Counted from the stretch's first letter, positions 1-13,129 are shown. The stretch: DNA of 64,000 bases from Galerina marginata (GCA_023014335.1 JAECYW010000014.1:620001-684000), one strand, 5' to 3'. A program made the numbers and translations. Notes: generated by a model not told the origin, from the letters alone.

Positions 1-288
1 GAGGCCCTATCGAATTCAAGGAGGTCTGATACATCGCAACTCTAGACTCTGTCGACTTATGAACCACATACCTTGAAGGTTTGTCGAACTTTTGGCCGGC
101 TTCTTTCGCTGATCATGAGCCCTCCATTCTTCTCGCTTCTCAGATTCCATTTTTGCTTGAGCTATTCGGGTTCGCTCTTGGTCGTTCACGCTCATAACCT
201 CTTCGAAACTTCTCGCTAGGCGTTCCTCCCGTTCATTGAGTTTTTCTTCTGAGCAGTAAAGTGCGACCTCTCGCTGGAAGTCATTCAT
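1..288 (-). CDS. 5' end of a charged coiled-coil protein gene, leaving the window on the left
   Basis: The first exon runs from an ATG at 288 down to about 72, where a GTATGT donor follows an AAG codon. The intron seems to end close to the window edge, near position 7, so the rest of the gene lies outside. The roughly 72 visible residues are rich in Glu, Arg and Lys with heptad-like spacing, for example EEKLNEREERLARSFEEV, so a coiled coil is likely. I recognise no family. The gene points away from the array starting at 2,039, so the two would be divergently transcribed over about 1.7 kb. The alternative is a chance open frame, but the length, composition and clean donor argue for a real exon. 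Confidence 0.5.
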
Positions 289-299
289 GGCTGTGTTGG

Positions 300-2038
300 T
301 AGGCGGCTAAGGCGGCTAACCGATCCGGACATTTTTAGATCACGGGTTGGTTTGAACTCCGATGAACACCTCAATATACTAGCAAGTTTAAATTTCTTCC
401 ATTGTTATCTTTCAACCACCTCAACGACCACGGACTCCGGTCAGCTCTGGTCGTAAACCGTCGCATCTCCTTATGTTTCCCGTAAATTAGAAATACAACA
501 ATCATCCGTCATACCCTGGCTTCGGAGCACTGGTATTGTTTGCTTATTGAGTTGTAAGTTTAGGTTCGTTGCAAGCAATGTTCGTGCTTTGTCTGATGAA
601 CTCTTATGCCTTCCTGATGGTCCTTTATAATTAATAGACTTTCCTCCCTTGGTATTGCAAGCAACGTCACGTCGCGCATAACTTGCCACTTTCCAAGTAA
701 GCCTTTTGCTTGCTTGCCTGCACGTTCATATTCTCAACCAACCAAATATTTACGCTTCCAGATACTTCGGACGGTATATGATACAGGTGTCGCGCAGGGT
801 CTTTCTTCCATAATGTAAGCTTATAAGTTTTATCTATTTAATCTACTATCTCATGTAGCTTCGAGATGCTCGCAGGCAACCCTACCCTTTTTCATGTAGA
901 CCATAAATTCTGGTGTTGCTAGCTCCCAACTGGATGAGCACGATGCGGAGGACGATGACACGCGTGAGGTACCTGGCAACCGGTAAGCACCATACCTCGC
1001 TACCACGATAATATGGCATCTCTAACCCGTCTCCTCCTTTGCCGAAAACAAGCGCTGCAACGTTCTTAGCGGTCAGGCATGTGCCCTGATGATGCTGTAC
1101 GACGTGGCTAACGCCCGATGATGCCAAAAACGGGACGTTGCTTCCCGATTGAACCTTTCCCGCCTAGACTAGACAGGACGAGAATTCGAAGGGCGATATT
1201 GACGGAGGTCCAGTAAGTACACTCTCGACTGCTTGCTCCGCCTGTTTACCCAACACGATTTCCTAATCATTGGCTGACAGGCTTAATGCCCTTAAAACTT
1301 TCTGTTATGTCGCCACCAAGTCCTGGAAGATAGATAATGCCGCGTGATATGACTAACCGCGGATCGAATACGACGATGGACGGTTTCAATGCGTCGAGGG
1401 ATGAAACGGTTTACAAGTACCTAAGATATGGAATAACATGTCGTAGATACATCAATCAATGAAGACTTCTTTCAACCGTCATTTTTTGCGAGTAAAATTG
1501 CAAGAATTGGGTCTCTTATCCACTTTGCTTGAGCTCTGACTTGCGCACCTGGAATGTCACTTAAGTTCACTTGCCGAAGTGAATTCACTTCGCTAAGGCA
1601 GCACCTACTGAGCGAAGTCAATGTGCGGTTTTTCTGATTGGCCTCACGAAAGCGTACTGAATTCACTTGCAGTATAACGTCGTTAATGTGATGAAACTTC
1701 ACGATCACTTGTAGCGGAGTTTCAATGAATTCTACAGAATTTCTCATTTTGAATGATTTCCGCCCAGTCCAGAGAGCGCGCTACACGATTTAATATTATC
1801 CTCAATCTGTACTTGTACTGAGCGCTGAACAATTGTATGTAAGTCTGTGGCTTGATCATGAGCTTGAGGTCTTTACTCCCGGAGAACACTCGTAAATGTC
1901 TAATGCCCATTTACGGAATAATGCCCATTTCTTCGAAGGACCTGCTTTGTCAGCTTCAAGTCAAGTTATCACCAGCAGAATTCGTTCTGTTGGCTTCGCT
2001 TGATATCTTTGGCACTCTGGAGATTTACCGTCTGCCTT
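300..2038. other. Intergenic region without a convincing gene
   Basis: Short open frames occur on both strands but none shows coherent splice signals or a recognisable domain. A perfect 18 bp palindrome lies at 1,575-1,592, within a stretch (about 1,550-1,700) where TTCACTTGC/GAAGTGAA-type words recur. The last few hundred bases should contain the promoter of the gene starting at 2,039. Confidence 0.4.
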
Positions 2039-4188
2039 ATGTCGACGAGTGACACTCTGACTTCGGATCCCCGGCTTGGGTCTACAGAGTCCGACAGCGA
2101 ACTTGTCGACTTCAGCCAGTACAAGGACCTCGTTCGTGAAGTGCTTCAGGTCTCGTCGCTTGCCATGCTTGAATTCCGGCGACGAACCCCACTGCCGGTA
2201 TTTATCGTTGCATAAATGATATCCTCTCTAGATCTGCTAACTTGCATGTAGACATGCGATATCTGCGTCAAGCACCCGGAACGTTGTCAGGTTGAAGCCG
2301 ATACCTACCGTTGTGCCATTTGTTCGAGACGCCGAAAAACTTGTAGCTGGAAAGCTCAGATATTGGTCCCTGAAACAGTTAATCGCTTTGGAGTCACGGA
2401 AAAGCAGGCAGAGGAACTTTACAAAAATTGGGGTCAAAGCATCCGCGTAGACCAGGCCTTCAATACTAATGAGCAGGAAGTAGTTGATCCGACACCTTCT
2501 CAGGAGACAGAGAGTCCTACGAAGCTCAAGATAAGAATAGGTCCACCCCTGTCTAGGAAAAAACCTGGAGGACCAACGGAGAACAGAAAACGGACAAATT
2601 CCAAAACCGGTCCCGCTTCAGAGGCGCCTAACAAAAGGTAAGGTCATGTCTGTAGGTGTATTCAAATGCCAACGACTATGCTATCATTAGACCTCGTTTG
2701 TCAAACGAAGGACCTGATGGACACGCGGCAAGCACAGCTGCGGCTGCTAGTGGCATAGACATCGAGGCGTGTCAACCATCCGTGCCTTCAGCGGCAACCG
2801 CTTCCATCCAAACTACTAGTGGGGCAGAATTCGATGCGATTCCAGTATTCACACCTTTACCGGAAACCATTTGCAATTGGTCCCTAGATATCGCGTCGTC
2901 AAATGTTTTCAGTCAGGTCGAAGGCGAACAACAGCTGATACAGTGAGTATAAGAAACTCAATCACAATTACGGTTTTTCTGGATTGTTCACTCCTCTACC
3001 GGCAGACATGAAACACCCAGACCCAGTGACGAAGTTTCTCTAACGACCCTTGCTCCCCAGAATACTCACGAAAGCGAAAACTTCGACGTTTCTGCCATCC
3101 ATTCTCAACTGCCGGGTCTATCTCAACTGCCGGGTCCATCTCGGTCTCGCGATCATTCGACCAGTCTGACTAGCGCCTTCCCTGCTGAATGTGGCTCCAA
3201 TGCTATGGATCAGGATTCGGGTTTGCAGCCTCGGCGTCGGTCGACTAGCGCATTACATACCCCATTCCACGATTCTTCTCTATTAGACAAGGCCAGCATT
3301 CTGGAGTCCCAGTACGACCTTCTACAAAAACGAAACAAACTTCTCGAAGAGCAGCACAAAGAAACGACAGAACAGCTGGTCAAGGCCATTGCTCAAGTCA
3401 AAATGAGCGAGGGAAGGTCCTTGCAGCTTGAAGCGTTGGTAAATCGGCTCACGCTAGGAGCTTCGCTTCCCGGTGTCACCCGTCACCCAGCAGCTTTACA
3501 ACAAGGTTTAGACGACCTGAAGGTACAATACGATGCTCTTGAAGATTTGTCCGAGGGTTTGCTTTCCCGTCTTCAAAAACTGACCTTCGACGGATCGATG
3601 TTGAAAGCCTCCTACAATACCCTAGAGCGACGGCTAGAAACTGCTGAGCAGAAAGTGACTCAACATACCATGCACTTGCCAGGACGGCTACGAGAGCCAT
3701 TGTCGGACTACATCTCAGGTAAGTACTGAGTTTCGTATCGCTCATCAGTTTAGGATGTATATCTCACTCGCTGCTCTATGAAAGACAAATCAACATCTGT
3801 TTTGCGTGAGCCACCCTCTCGTGATTATTGATAGTTCATTTTCATTTCCTCCTAGAACCTCAATTTTTGGAACAACCTGCCTCGAGTAAGTTCCACGCCA
3901 ACTTTTACATTGTGCTTGTTAATTTTTTTTTAGGATATGCGGATAAATCGGTCTCCAGTGGGTCCTAGACTGAATCCCTATGCTCGTTGAACTAAATGTA
4001 TGAATTCAGCTGATTATACTCCACTTCCACATACCCAGAAGATCCGCAACTGGCACTTGCAACTTTCAACCAGCGAGCTGGAATATGCCCGAGACGGGTC
4101 GAAGGACACCCTTTTACGCACAATGAAGGACATCCACTCTGACATGGAATATTTTTTGGCCTTCAGTCACTCTCGTCAAGCGGATTGA
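2039..4188 (+). CDS. Array gene 1: cysteine-cluster plus coiled-coil protein, 572 residues, six exons
   Basis: The model joins 2039-2197, 2252-2637, 2691-2942, 3006-3718, 3856-3885 and 4010-4188. The phases agree at every junction and it ends in TGA. The first exon encodes a short acidic leader starting MSTSDTLTSD. Exon 2 opens with a cysteine cluster, TCDICVKHPERC followed by YRCAICSRRRKTCSWK, which resembles the small CxxC...CxxC zinc-binding modules common in agaricomycete hypothetical proteins. Exon 4 contains a Ser-rich stretch with a duplicated SQLPG word, then about 150 residues of predicted coiled coil (LQKRNKLLEEQHKETTEQL and onward). Binding of zinc and possibly nucleic acid is inference. 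The first exon resembles that of array gene 3 at 7,117. I do not see the C-terminal domain found in array genes 2-4. Confidence 0.72.
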
Positions 4189-4644
4189 TGTTCTTCAAGT
4201 TGGGTCCCCGGTTGCCTGTAGATAGACCGCATTGTTATCATTTAGTTTCTTGTCCTCTTCGCACCAAGCTGTCCACCCGCTTTGATATGCCTTGTCCGAC
4301 TCATATCCTCTAGCTAGCATAAACTGGCTCGTTAACATTGATATAAAATATCTTTTTTGCACGAATTCTGGAAAGAAAATTTTATGGCTAGACCTCGAAC
4401 CTCCTAACATTGACTAGACCGGGATTTAGCCTGAAGTCATATATACCATGACCCATATTGATCCATTCATTGATTGGGAGAGACAAACTTATAACAATGC
4501 CGTGACTTGGTCACGAGGTCTAGGCCTAGGGCCCCTAACCACGGCGGTCGTCGCTTTCAATCAATCATCACCAAAGACCGACATCCGACAGTCCGCTAGG
4601 ACTACGTTTTAAGAATACTTGCTGAAATATAGGCTCCCAAGATA
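4189..4644. other. Intergenic spacer between array genes 1 and 2
   Basis: A short minus-strand open frame (4,195-4,410) has no start context, splice signals or recognisable motif and is probably spurious. The spacer presumably carries the promoter of the gene at 4,645. I saw nothing else in it. Confidence 0.35.
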
Positions 4645-6853
4645 ATGTCGACAAACTTGCAACTTGATATGAAGCATTTCTTTCGGCCATCGCTCTTTTT
4701 CGGATCTGGTGATAATCTTATCATCCCGCTGAAAGGAAGAGATCGGCCACCCTACGACACGCCAAAATATGTTACGGGTAGAACAGATGCTGGGGTAAGT
4801 TCTACATCCATCGGAAGTGGCAAATCTCGAAGCTCCATATACTGCTAACGAAAAGCTCAGGCTCTCTTCGATGACGAAAAATTAAGCAGCGGTCTGTCGA
4901 ATCTAACGCTCTCCCATCAAGAGGAGGGATTTCTCGAGCATTCAGAGTAGGTCTTGTAAATCATCTCAATAAACCGGATCTTCCTCATACTGCTAGGAGC
5001 TTCGACAATAAACCACAGAACTTAGTCAACAGAGCTCTACCTTCACCGGAGTTCTCGAGCACGTAGGCAACTTTCAATTCGGACGGTGAACTTCAACGAC
5101 TAAATAATTTTTCTTTCTTCCCAGCGGGGTTTCACGAGACCTCAGGGATTTGATAACCATCGTAACAGCGGAACCCGTTGGCAAAGATTATGGGAACGTT
5201 CTCGCTAGTCTGATTCAGGCGGCATCCTCACGAGACGAGGTATCCCAGGCGCTAGCTGCGTTGCAGCCGATTAAGTTTCCACTGCAAATGGTGATCTCTA
5301 GAATATGTCAAATACTGAAAATTCCAGCGATTCCAGACGAACCAGCGGCATTTATGGCCGAATACAACGATCCCAGCAACATAAAGAAGCAATTTGCTTC
5401 ACCTGCCCGAGAGTTGTCGCCTTACCCTGAAGAAAACATTCATCTCCATCCTTCCAAGCTAAGCGAAAGCACAGAAAGGCTAAACGAAGATGAAGAGGCG
5501 AGGGACGTAAGTGGAGAGATATCTAGTAGCGAAAGGCACATAATATATACGCCAGACGAACCTGAAGATGATAGGTTCGCCGAGTTGTGAGTTATTATTT
5601 GTATCATGCTTATATCTTCTAATATTAGCCATAAGTCTTCACAAAGAAAGCGCTGGTCGTGGTAGTCGGGAAACAGGTGCAATTGGCCATAATAACGGGG
5701 ATGGTCCTTCTGTTTCAAATGAAATAACTCCACCACCTTTTTCAGAAGAAACCGCCACTGAATCAAGGTAGGGTCATGAATCATCGATGAAGCAGTACAT
5801 GAAGTCTTGATATCTCTTTCACAGTTCCTCTCCGTCCCAAACGACGCTAGATAAAGATGAAGTCGGTTTTATACCAGCATTTGATAGTGTTGATAAGTAA
5901 GCTCCGTCTCGTGTGCTGGGTTTATGACGAAAGCTAATACTGTTGTACAGATCTGGCCAGTCCGACAGTACAGATTTGAAAGCGGATGATACGAGAGCAC
6001 GGCCGACGTTCTTGGGGAACTGTAAGCAAACTTTTTCCATATCTATCTACTATTGCTTTCATTGATGTCCATCGGAACAGTGAACACTAGTGCAAGCGTC
6101 GATGATCATGAGATCCTAACCCCTGACACCCTACCGGAACCCTTGGACGCAAGCCACGTTCGGACGGAAGGCTCTGTCGATAGTCCGCAACACTCTGTGG
6201 AAGTAGACCATTACCAGCCCAAATTTCCCGAAGAGTTTACTACGTTCGTGTTCAAATTTCTTTTTCATTTGAAGTATCAACAATTCTAATGATGTTACAG
6301 GGAAAACAACTCGAACGACGTCCAACGAACCGAGAAGCTAAGTAAGTAAGTTTATTATTGACTTCAGCACTTCATGGCGCTCATCGATAGCACTGACCAT
6401 AACCAAGAATATTTATGGGACGAAAGGGCGATTCGGACATACGACAAGAAAATGTACTGGACCGTCTCCAAAGCCGAATATTCGTTAGACTCGCCTGATA
6501 TTCCTGATGCCGAAGTCGCTCATCTCCATTTTCATCACGACGACAAAAATGACACTCTTCAACTCTGGATTCTTGAGGAAGAAGGTTGGAAGAACGTAAG
6601 CGATTACTACCCATATGGATCCAGTGACCCCCTCAAGCTCATTACGCATCCCCTCCATGCGGAGTTGAGAATCAAAGCACGGGGTGCCGATCAGGCGCCT
6701 TCTTTCGTGAAAGGGGCCATCAAAAATTCTGCCCTCAAGACGAGGACTACTGGGAAAAAGGAACTCGGCGGGCTAACGCCGCCTTCTGACCACATACCGA
6801 TCAGTTCCCAGCTGCGGGATAAAGGAAAATCCAGAGCAGTGGATTCGGAATAA
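4645..6853 (+). CDS. Array gene 2: protein with the WTVS/HxHxH C-terminal domain
   Basis: The first four exons (4645-4794, 4861-4946, 4997-5062, 5125-5586) join with consistent phase. Several short exons follow (about 5,630-5,771, 5,824-5,898, 5,950-6,022, 6,080-6,244 and 6,301-6,343; boundaries approximate), and the last exon runs to TAA at 6,851-6,853. The middle is acidic, Ser/Pro-rich and low-complexity. The last exon contains MYWTVSKAEYSLD, then AEVAHLHFHHDD, then LQLWILEEEGWKNVSDYY, the same order of motifs as in the genes ending at 20,398 and 22,144. I do not recognise this domain. The alternating HLHFH suggests a beta strand and perhaps metal binding, which is inference. The C-terminus is basic and Ser-rich. 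Confidence 0.65.
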
Positions 6854-7116
6854 TTGTCGTTTTCGTCATTTAAATTTACAGAGTCCTTACAAGTCATCAA
6901 TCCGTTATTGTCAAAGATTTGTACGCGTGCCAGATCTAGATATCAATTATTTTGCTGCTGGAAAGATTTAGTGATAATTATAGAGCGATAGCGCTAGCCA
7001 TGGATTCATGAATAAATGGACTCAAGTCCAGTTCTTCCGGCCGTTCTTTGCGATTCTTCTCACCCAAACTGCTGGAAATCGTGAAGCGTACATGTACACC
7101 GCCAGCATTGCCGTCA

Positions 7117-8170
7117 ATGTCGTCTTTTTCTGATATTGGAATAGTCGCGCTGAGCGGCAGTCAGATTGACCGTGCAGAGTACGATTCCTTGGTGGAGGTG
7201 GTGAGAGCTACACAGGAACCTTATCACCGACTTCAGCTAGCGGCTGCTTACCATATCGTCTACAGCTTCAAAATATAAATCTTAAATCGGACAATGGAAG
7301 GCATTTATTACAAGAAGGATACCTCCCCGACGAATCAGATGCGGTCGAAGGTGTCACTTTCCAGTCGCCTAGGTCATTTTCAGGAAGCGATTTTGGTACA
7401 CAAGTTGAGGTTCTACCTGCGTGAGTGTGTAGTTTGTAATTTCTATGCATTGGTAAATCACAATTTGTCTTGTAGCATGGAAACTATGAGCGAGAATTTC
7501 GAATACGACCCTCCCAGCCCACTTGCCAGAACTCTTTCTGGGCCTGAAATGTCCGTTACGTCCTCAGCGCCAACCACAATTGCGAATTTGCCTACTCGAG
7601 CGGCGCCAGGGATCATTGGGCTTGCCTCATCGCCTTATGGCTCATTCATTGACTCGAGGTCGTAAGTTTTAGCCCTTTTGTCTATTTTCAAGCACAACAC
7701 TGGATTTGTGTTTAGGTTTAACGGTGACTGGGATCGCAGCGAAATCGCAAGACCTCGTACACGCCTAAGCCGGAGGACAGAACCCTCCCCGCACACTCGG
7801 AGCGGGAACATATCATATGGCGAACGTACAAACCCTCCTTCGACACCGGGCTGGGGCTCCCACCCAACACACCTGGGGGGTCTTTCAACTTCTTCTGATG
7901 CTCCCAACTCCATGCACAACTGGGGAAGCTCAGCCACCGGAGTTGATTTTACTCTTCGACGATCGATTAGTGCCCAATCCCAACAGTCCGATATTTCTCT
8001 GGCCCATACTCCCATACCATCGTTTGACCAACTTGAATCAGAAAGCTCTGATTCGATTCACGATCCACATCCACCTGATCATTCAGCCGTCGCCACAGAA
8101 CACCGAAGCCAGGCTATGCCCTGGGTTGTCACAGAAACGGCAGCCATGTATGCTAGATTTCTATATCATA
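7117..8170 (+). pseudogene. Array gene 3, 5' part: interrupted by the KDZ transposon
   Basis: The ATG at 7,117 begins MSSFSDIGIV, an exon resembling the first exon of array gene 1. Later coding stretches include LQEGYLPDESDAVEGVTFQ (about 7,290-7,420), an exon at about 7,480-7,662 (METMSENFEYDPPS...) and a Ser/Pro-rich exon from about 7,715. The last frame runs into the transposon's terminal repeat, where its first bases supply the stop (TAG at 8,172-8,174). The missing 3' half appears to be the stretch at 19,547-20,398 on the far side of the element. The insertion point lies 15-25 bases after a GTATGC that could be an intron donor, so the transposon may sit inside an intron. I could not find a clean phase match between the flanks, so splicing across the element is unproven. 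Confidence 0.6.
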
Positions 8171-8666
8171 CCTAGCCAGTTGCCTAATAGGCTGACATGT
8201 CCAGATAGCCAACTGCCTAGCTTCCGCTTTTAGACATGTATTATAAATCACACTCTGGGGTGCCGAAAATGCCGGGGATGAGGTAGGAAACCCTTTTTGG
8301 GGGCGGGTAGGGTCTTTTGGATGCCGGGGATGCCGGGACAGAGGCGGGGGAGGGGTAGAAACACTGTAAAAGGGCGGGAATGTACAAACATGAACCAAAC
8401 AAAGCAGGAGAATGGCTCCCCGGCGCTATTTCCGCTCCTGTACTCGAAATAGGCGCGTTCGAGGCGGGGAAAAGGCTGATAATAATTAGTATATATTATT
8501 GGCGCCTAATAGACTCATTTGCGCGCTTCAACGGGGGCGGGACGGGGTGGATTGACGAGGATGCATTCGGATGACGTTCTATTAATAGACGGGATGACGC
8601 GGGCAACGCGACATATCCCCGGCCCCCATACGTCACCCGCACAAAAATAGATAGCCGTTGCTTACA
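8170..8666 (+). repeat. Left terminal inverted repeat of the KDZ element
   Basis: About 497 bp that match the reverse complement of 19,034-19,520. The outer 200 bp differ by scattered substitutions and small indels around GCCGGGGATGCCGGG-type repeats. From about 8,370 inward I found a single mismatch by eye over roughly 300 bp. A 64-codon open frame at 8,380-8,574 occurs identically in both arms and is probably a by-product of the repeat rather than a gene. Confidence 0.88.
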
Positions 8667-9423
8667 CAATTCCGTGCCTGTTACCTTGTTCATTCTCAGC
8701 TGCAATCGCATGCTTGACGGTACGGTTTCTACACATACTCATTGTACATGGACGCACTCACTCGACATTCCACAGGTCTACGGGCTCAGAAAACCAGCTG
8801 GAATGCGTGGACGCGTCCAGAATACGAACCACGTCGCACGCCACCAGGTACTCCGTCAGCCAACCGTCACCGACCAAATCCGTCGAAAAGCCCACTTCAA
8901 CCACCACCAGTCTATCCATCCGAACTCCTCTAGAACGAATGGACGATGGGCCGCGTTGGATGGGCGATGGAATCGGACGCGTTGGGACGCGTTGGGGAGG
9001 GCAAAAGGAAGGATGACGCGACACGTACCGTCTATGAGCGGTTTCTCGCGGGGCAAAGTGCCGTCGTGTCACCGTCGTGTCTCTCGTCAAAGCCCTTGCT
9101 CCTAGTTTAGAAAGGCTGTAATCCCCATAGTTAGTTATGAATCACATCATGCATGCAGTGAAATAGTCCAAAAGATTCACGAAGTTCAAAAAAGGGAGGC
9201 AGAGGTGTTGCTTAGTTCATAGAAATACAATTTTGACAGCAAGACTTGAGATATAATCAAAAGAAGCTATGTACAGGGTGCCGAAGTAGAAAACAAACGT
9301 GTAGTGCATATACGAAGAGGCGAAAACATGGAATAAACATGTAGCGCACGTACGAAGAGGAGGAAGTACACAAAAAACACACCATGACCCGCGCGAGGCA
9401 GGAAATAACCGTCACCGCCTCAT
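8667..9423. other. Subterminal KDZ sequence without a gene
   Basis: GC-rich overlapping open frames occur on both strands at 8,674-9,105, but none has splice signals or a recognisable motif. Near 9,290-9,375 two degenerate tandem units of about 50 bp share TACGAAGAGG. The segment lies downstream of the transposase stop and probably holds its 3' untranslated region. Confidence 0.4.
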
Positions 9424-12400
9424 TCACGTCTCGTCGTCTTCGGGGTCGCCATCCTCCTCCACAACACCGTCGCCACCTTCGTCACTCTCCTCGCTCTCAC
9501 TAATCTCAGCTCCTTCACCACCTTGAGGACCGTCGGGATCTTCGAGTGAGCTCCTCCAAAGGCCGCGGAACTCGTCGGCGAGTGCGGTATGGAGGTTGGC
9601 TTGCGCCGTCGCATATGCATCCAGGCCTTCGGCGAGCTCCTTGCTGACGTCCTGCCTCATAACTGCCCGCTGCATCCACCAGTTCGACCTCCACGCCAGA
9701 AACGATAACACCCGACGCATCTCCTCTCTGAGTAGGAGAACCTCCTCCATAGCTCGTGCCGACCGTGCTCGGCTCTTGGCCCACTCGATGCGCAGAATGT
9801 CGTCGGCGGTGTCCTCGGAACCAGGAGTGTTGGAGGCGGTGGTCCAAATCCACGAGAGAGTCCGGCGAGTCTCTCCTGTGCCATCGCGACGGCTACGAAT
9901 TTCGTTGAAGAGGCTGAGGTCATCGTGACCAGGTGGAGCCGTCGAGGTGTCCAGCTGCTCCGCCTGCGCCGCCTGGTTGTCGTCGAGTGTTCCGAGCCTC
10001 CCCTGTCGTACTCGTAGTTTGTTGGGGTCTTGATAACCTCTGATATCGCCGTTGTCGAGTACCCGGAGGACTTCCTCCCATTGACCCGGACCTGACAGCT
10101 CCAGCTTGGCTCGACGACACCTTCGGTACCTGTCAGCGGCGAGACGGGCCTTATCGTGAATGCTGTCGATGACAGATCGCGACCGATTACCGTCGCGCTG
10201 ACCCCTGACGTTCTTGTTCTTGAATTGGATCATGCGGGCCTTGACTTTGAGGGTACGGCGGATCTTCTCCAAGCAGTCGTGTGCTTGGGCTTCGCAAAGC
10301 CTGGCCTCAATTTTGGCAAGACCAGGCAGGCATACCGTGGTGCGATGTGAGGCGGGAACGTGCGAGGGTAGCCAGACCTCGACATCTTCGGGTTTCCCAG
10401 AAGGGAGGGAAGCGAGGGCGGGGATAACGGAAACGCCGCCGCCAGACTGGAATTGATCGAGACCAGGCATGTAGATAGGAACCAGGCGTTCCCATCCACG
10501 TAGGCGACTTCGCAGCAGGTTGCGCTGATCTGTCAGGCTCCCCTCTTTGAGCAGAGTGGAAGTTGAGCCTGTTTTCTGGGCTAGACGTCGGATTCGGCAC
10601 CTGGTGAAGTATTAAACACAAAATCAGATTAAATAAACATACTACTTACTGTACTTCTTCGAGATATAAAGCGAGCTCCACGAACCCCGACGCACTCGTA
10701 GCGTGAAGGACACGTCCGCCAGCCGCGAGTCGTGCTGTCTCCTCGTCAGCCAGGTCCTTCTTCACTTTCGCTTCGGAGATATCTGTGTGAGTTTTGTATT
10801 AGTCCAGGGTAACAAACAAAAGGCGAGAACTCAACATACCAGCGCCCTTAGTGTGATAGGGATTTTTTTTCTTCTTCGGGAACTCGTCGTCCTCCCATTC
10901 AACACACATGGCCTCCCAAGCCACCACGAGTTCAGCATCCATGCACGCAGTTAGACCTCGATGACCTTCCGAATGGATGTTACGATCGCCGATGGCGTTT
11001 TTGTACCTCCCCGCGAGAGTCTTGCCAAGACCTATGTACTTCTGCCAATTCCAAAAACCGAAGTGGTCGTCGAGGACATCGTGGCGCGATCCCGGCCCTT
11101 GTGTTTTTGTTGAATTTCCCAAGGGATTATGGGCTGCCCATACGCGCTCGGGAGTTTCGCAGTCCGAGTTGCCGGCCCCTGGAATGAAATTGAGGGAGTA
11201 GACTTGGTGATTGAGGGTCCCGTGCATCGGCTCGTGAAGTTTCGGGATGGCGGGGATGAGTCGAGTCGACGGTGGAATCCTCATGTTGGCAGGCCAGTGA
11301 TTATCCATTCTGGCTTGCAGGTTTATGAACCACTGACAGGCGATGTCGTAACTGATGAGCACGAAGGGAAGGGTGGTGTTTCGAAGGGCGTAGGCGAAGA
11401 CGAAGTCCATGTTGGCGTACCTACAGTTGATATCAGCCCAAATTGATTAAGAGTCAATGGAACATACCGTTCGCCCTTCTGGAGGTTGCCGATGGCGACG
11501 GGCAAAACCATCTCCGACCTCCCACAAAACCCGCCGCCCACTCCCGTGTGACGTAGCCCTTGAGAGAATCTGGTAAACGCCTGGGCGATAGCCTGGAGGC
11601 CGACGCACGTACTGATCTGTAAAAATGACAGTCAGCTTCATGGGATGGTGAGAGAACGAGAAAGAGTTACTTACATCCGCATCGTTCGCCCTGCTGACGA
11701 TATAGCTTTCATAAGGCTGACGTGGCATCATATATGCCAGTCCGATGCCAAGTCCGGGGTCTTGGGAATAGTTCGAGACGATTTGGTTCTTCAGACGAAA
11801 ATTGGCGTCCATACAGACAAACATCCTGTATAGAAACCTAATAGAAGTCAGGAGAGACATAGACTACGTAGACGAATATAATGCTTACTGTTTATCTTGT
11901 GGACCGCTTCTCCAACCTTCGGGCAAGTTGACTTCTGGTCGGGGGCATGAAGGGCAAAGAACGGCGAGCTCTCCGATCTCAGTGCCATTCGCGCCAGATG
12001 GATGATGTCCTCTGCCACCCCATTTCATCATTTTGAGGTGGCGCCACTGGAGGACCATCCGAAAGAGACCCCGATAGCGGTTCTTGGGAACGGAAATGCC
12101 GGTGTTGACTGTGAGTTTCTCCAGCGCGCGATAAAAGTCATACGTTGACGCCTTCGTGGTGAGGGCAAGTTTATGCAGTAAGGCGAGGAGCTCGAATGAA
12201 GCGCACGTCTTGACGACGAGTTGAGAAGCGGGGTAGAAACCACGACGAAGAAGTTGAAGGTGCTGGGGTATCGCTCGGCCGCAGTTGCAGTACATAATTG
12301 CGACCTCGTGGATGCCGTTGACGTGAAGGATGTAAAAAGCGCCGTGAGCGGCGACAGGGCTGCCACAAAATAGACTGGCATGGTTGAGCTGGATCTTTAG

Positions 12401-13129
12401 CCCCATGTTCATCAACGAGATGCGGACAAAGGTAACGCCTGTCCATCTCTTTAACAATAACAATTAATAACGCAAAAACAAAACAAAAAAACAGGTACTT
12501 ACTTCGATCCAGTGAAGCGGGTGAGTGCGATGACGCTTAAGGCAGCAGCCCAAGCAAACGAGATCCGAGAGAAAACATTCGCGGCATCGGTACTCGGGCA
12601 GGGCAGGTTGAACAGCACGAGTCAGGCAGTCGGGACAGTCCTTAGCGCTGCGGAAATCGGCTCTTCCTGCCCAACGAACCATTTCGTCCAGGTACGACTC
12701 GCGATGGAGATGCTTCCAAACCTTATGGGGTCGTTTCTGGATTCACTGTCAGTCCTCCGCGTGAAAATGAAGATAATTGAAAATTCGTACCGAAACTTCA
12801 CTCCTTTTCTTCTTCTTGGGAAGAGGAAAACCGACGACAACTTCATTCATAACATCGGCCTGAACCACTTCGTCGTACCAGGCGTCGTCGGGATCAAGAG
12901 CAAAGTGAGGATCGTCGGGAAGGGCCCAGGTCAAAGCGGTGTCCCAGGCCTGGCTAGGTTGAGAGGTGCGTTGAGCTGCAGCTGTAAGGAAGGTACTGCC
13001 AGCCCAAGCAGATATGTCGTCGCGGGAGTGGACCACATCGTATCCGTCGCCGAAAGGTACAGCGTCGTGGTAAGAACCGTCGTGGTTTGTAGTAGAACGT
13101 AACCGTTTGGCAGGACGTTGATCAGGCAT
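9424..13129 (-). CDS. KDZ transposase with CxC2-type cysteine cluster, 1,111 residues, eight exons
   Basis: Exons 13129-12791, 12736-12503, 12448-11889, 11837-11675, 11616-11468, 11420-10840, 10782-10650 and 10600-9424 join in phase with no stop. Residues about 114-191 form the cysteine cluster: CPDC, YRCRECF, CLGCCLKRHRTHPLHWIE. This is followed by HVNGIHEVAIMYCNC and PSCPRPEVNLP. The catalytic core shows a first Asp in CMDANFRLKN (about residue 388), a second in ISYDIACQW (about 507), and a Glu in DCETPERVWA (about 570-573), then STKTQGPGSRHDVLDDHFG. The C-terminal third is helical and charged and ends in an acidic tail. The protein is expected to cut and rejoin the element's ends in the nucleus. 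The open frame suggests it may be functional. Confidence 0.92.

Noticed and set aside
8380..8574. 64-codon open frame identical in both KDZ terminal repeats
   Set aside because: Identity is explained by the repeat itself; there are no splice signals or coding bias.
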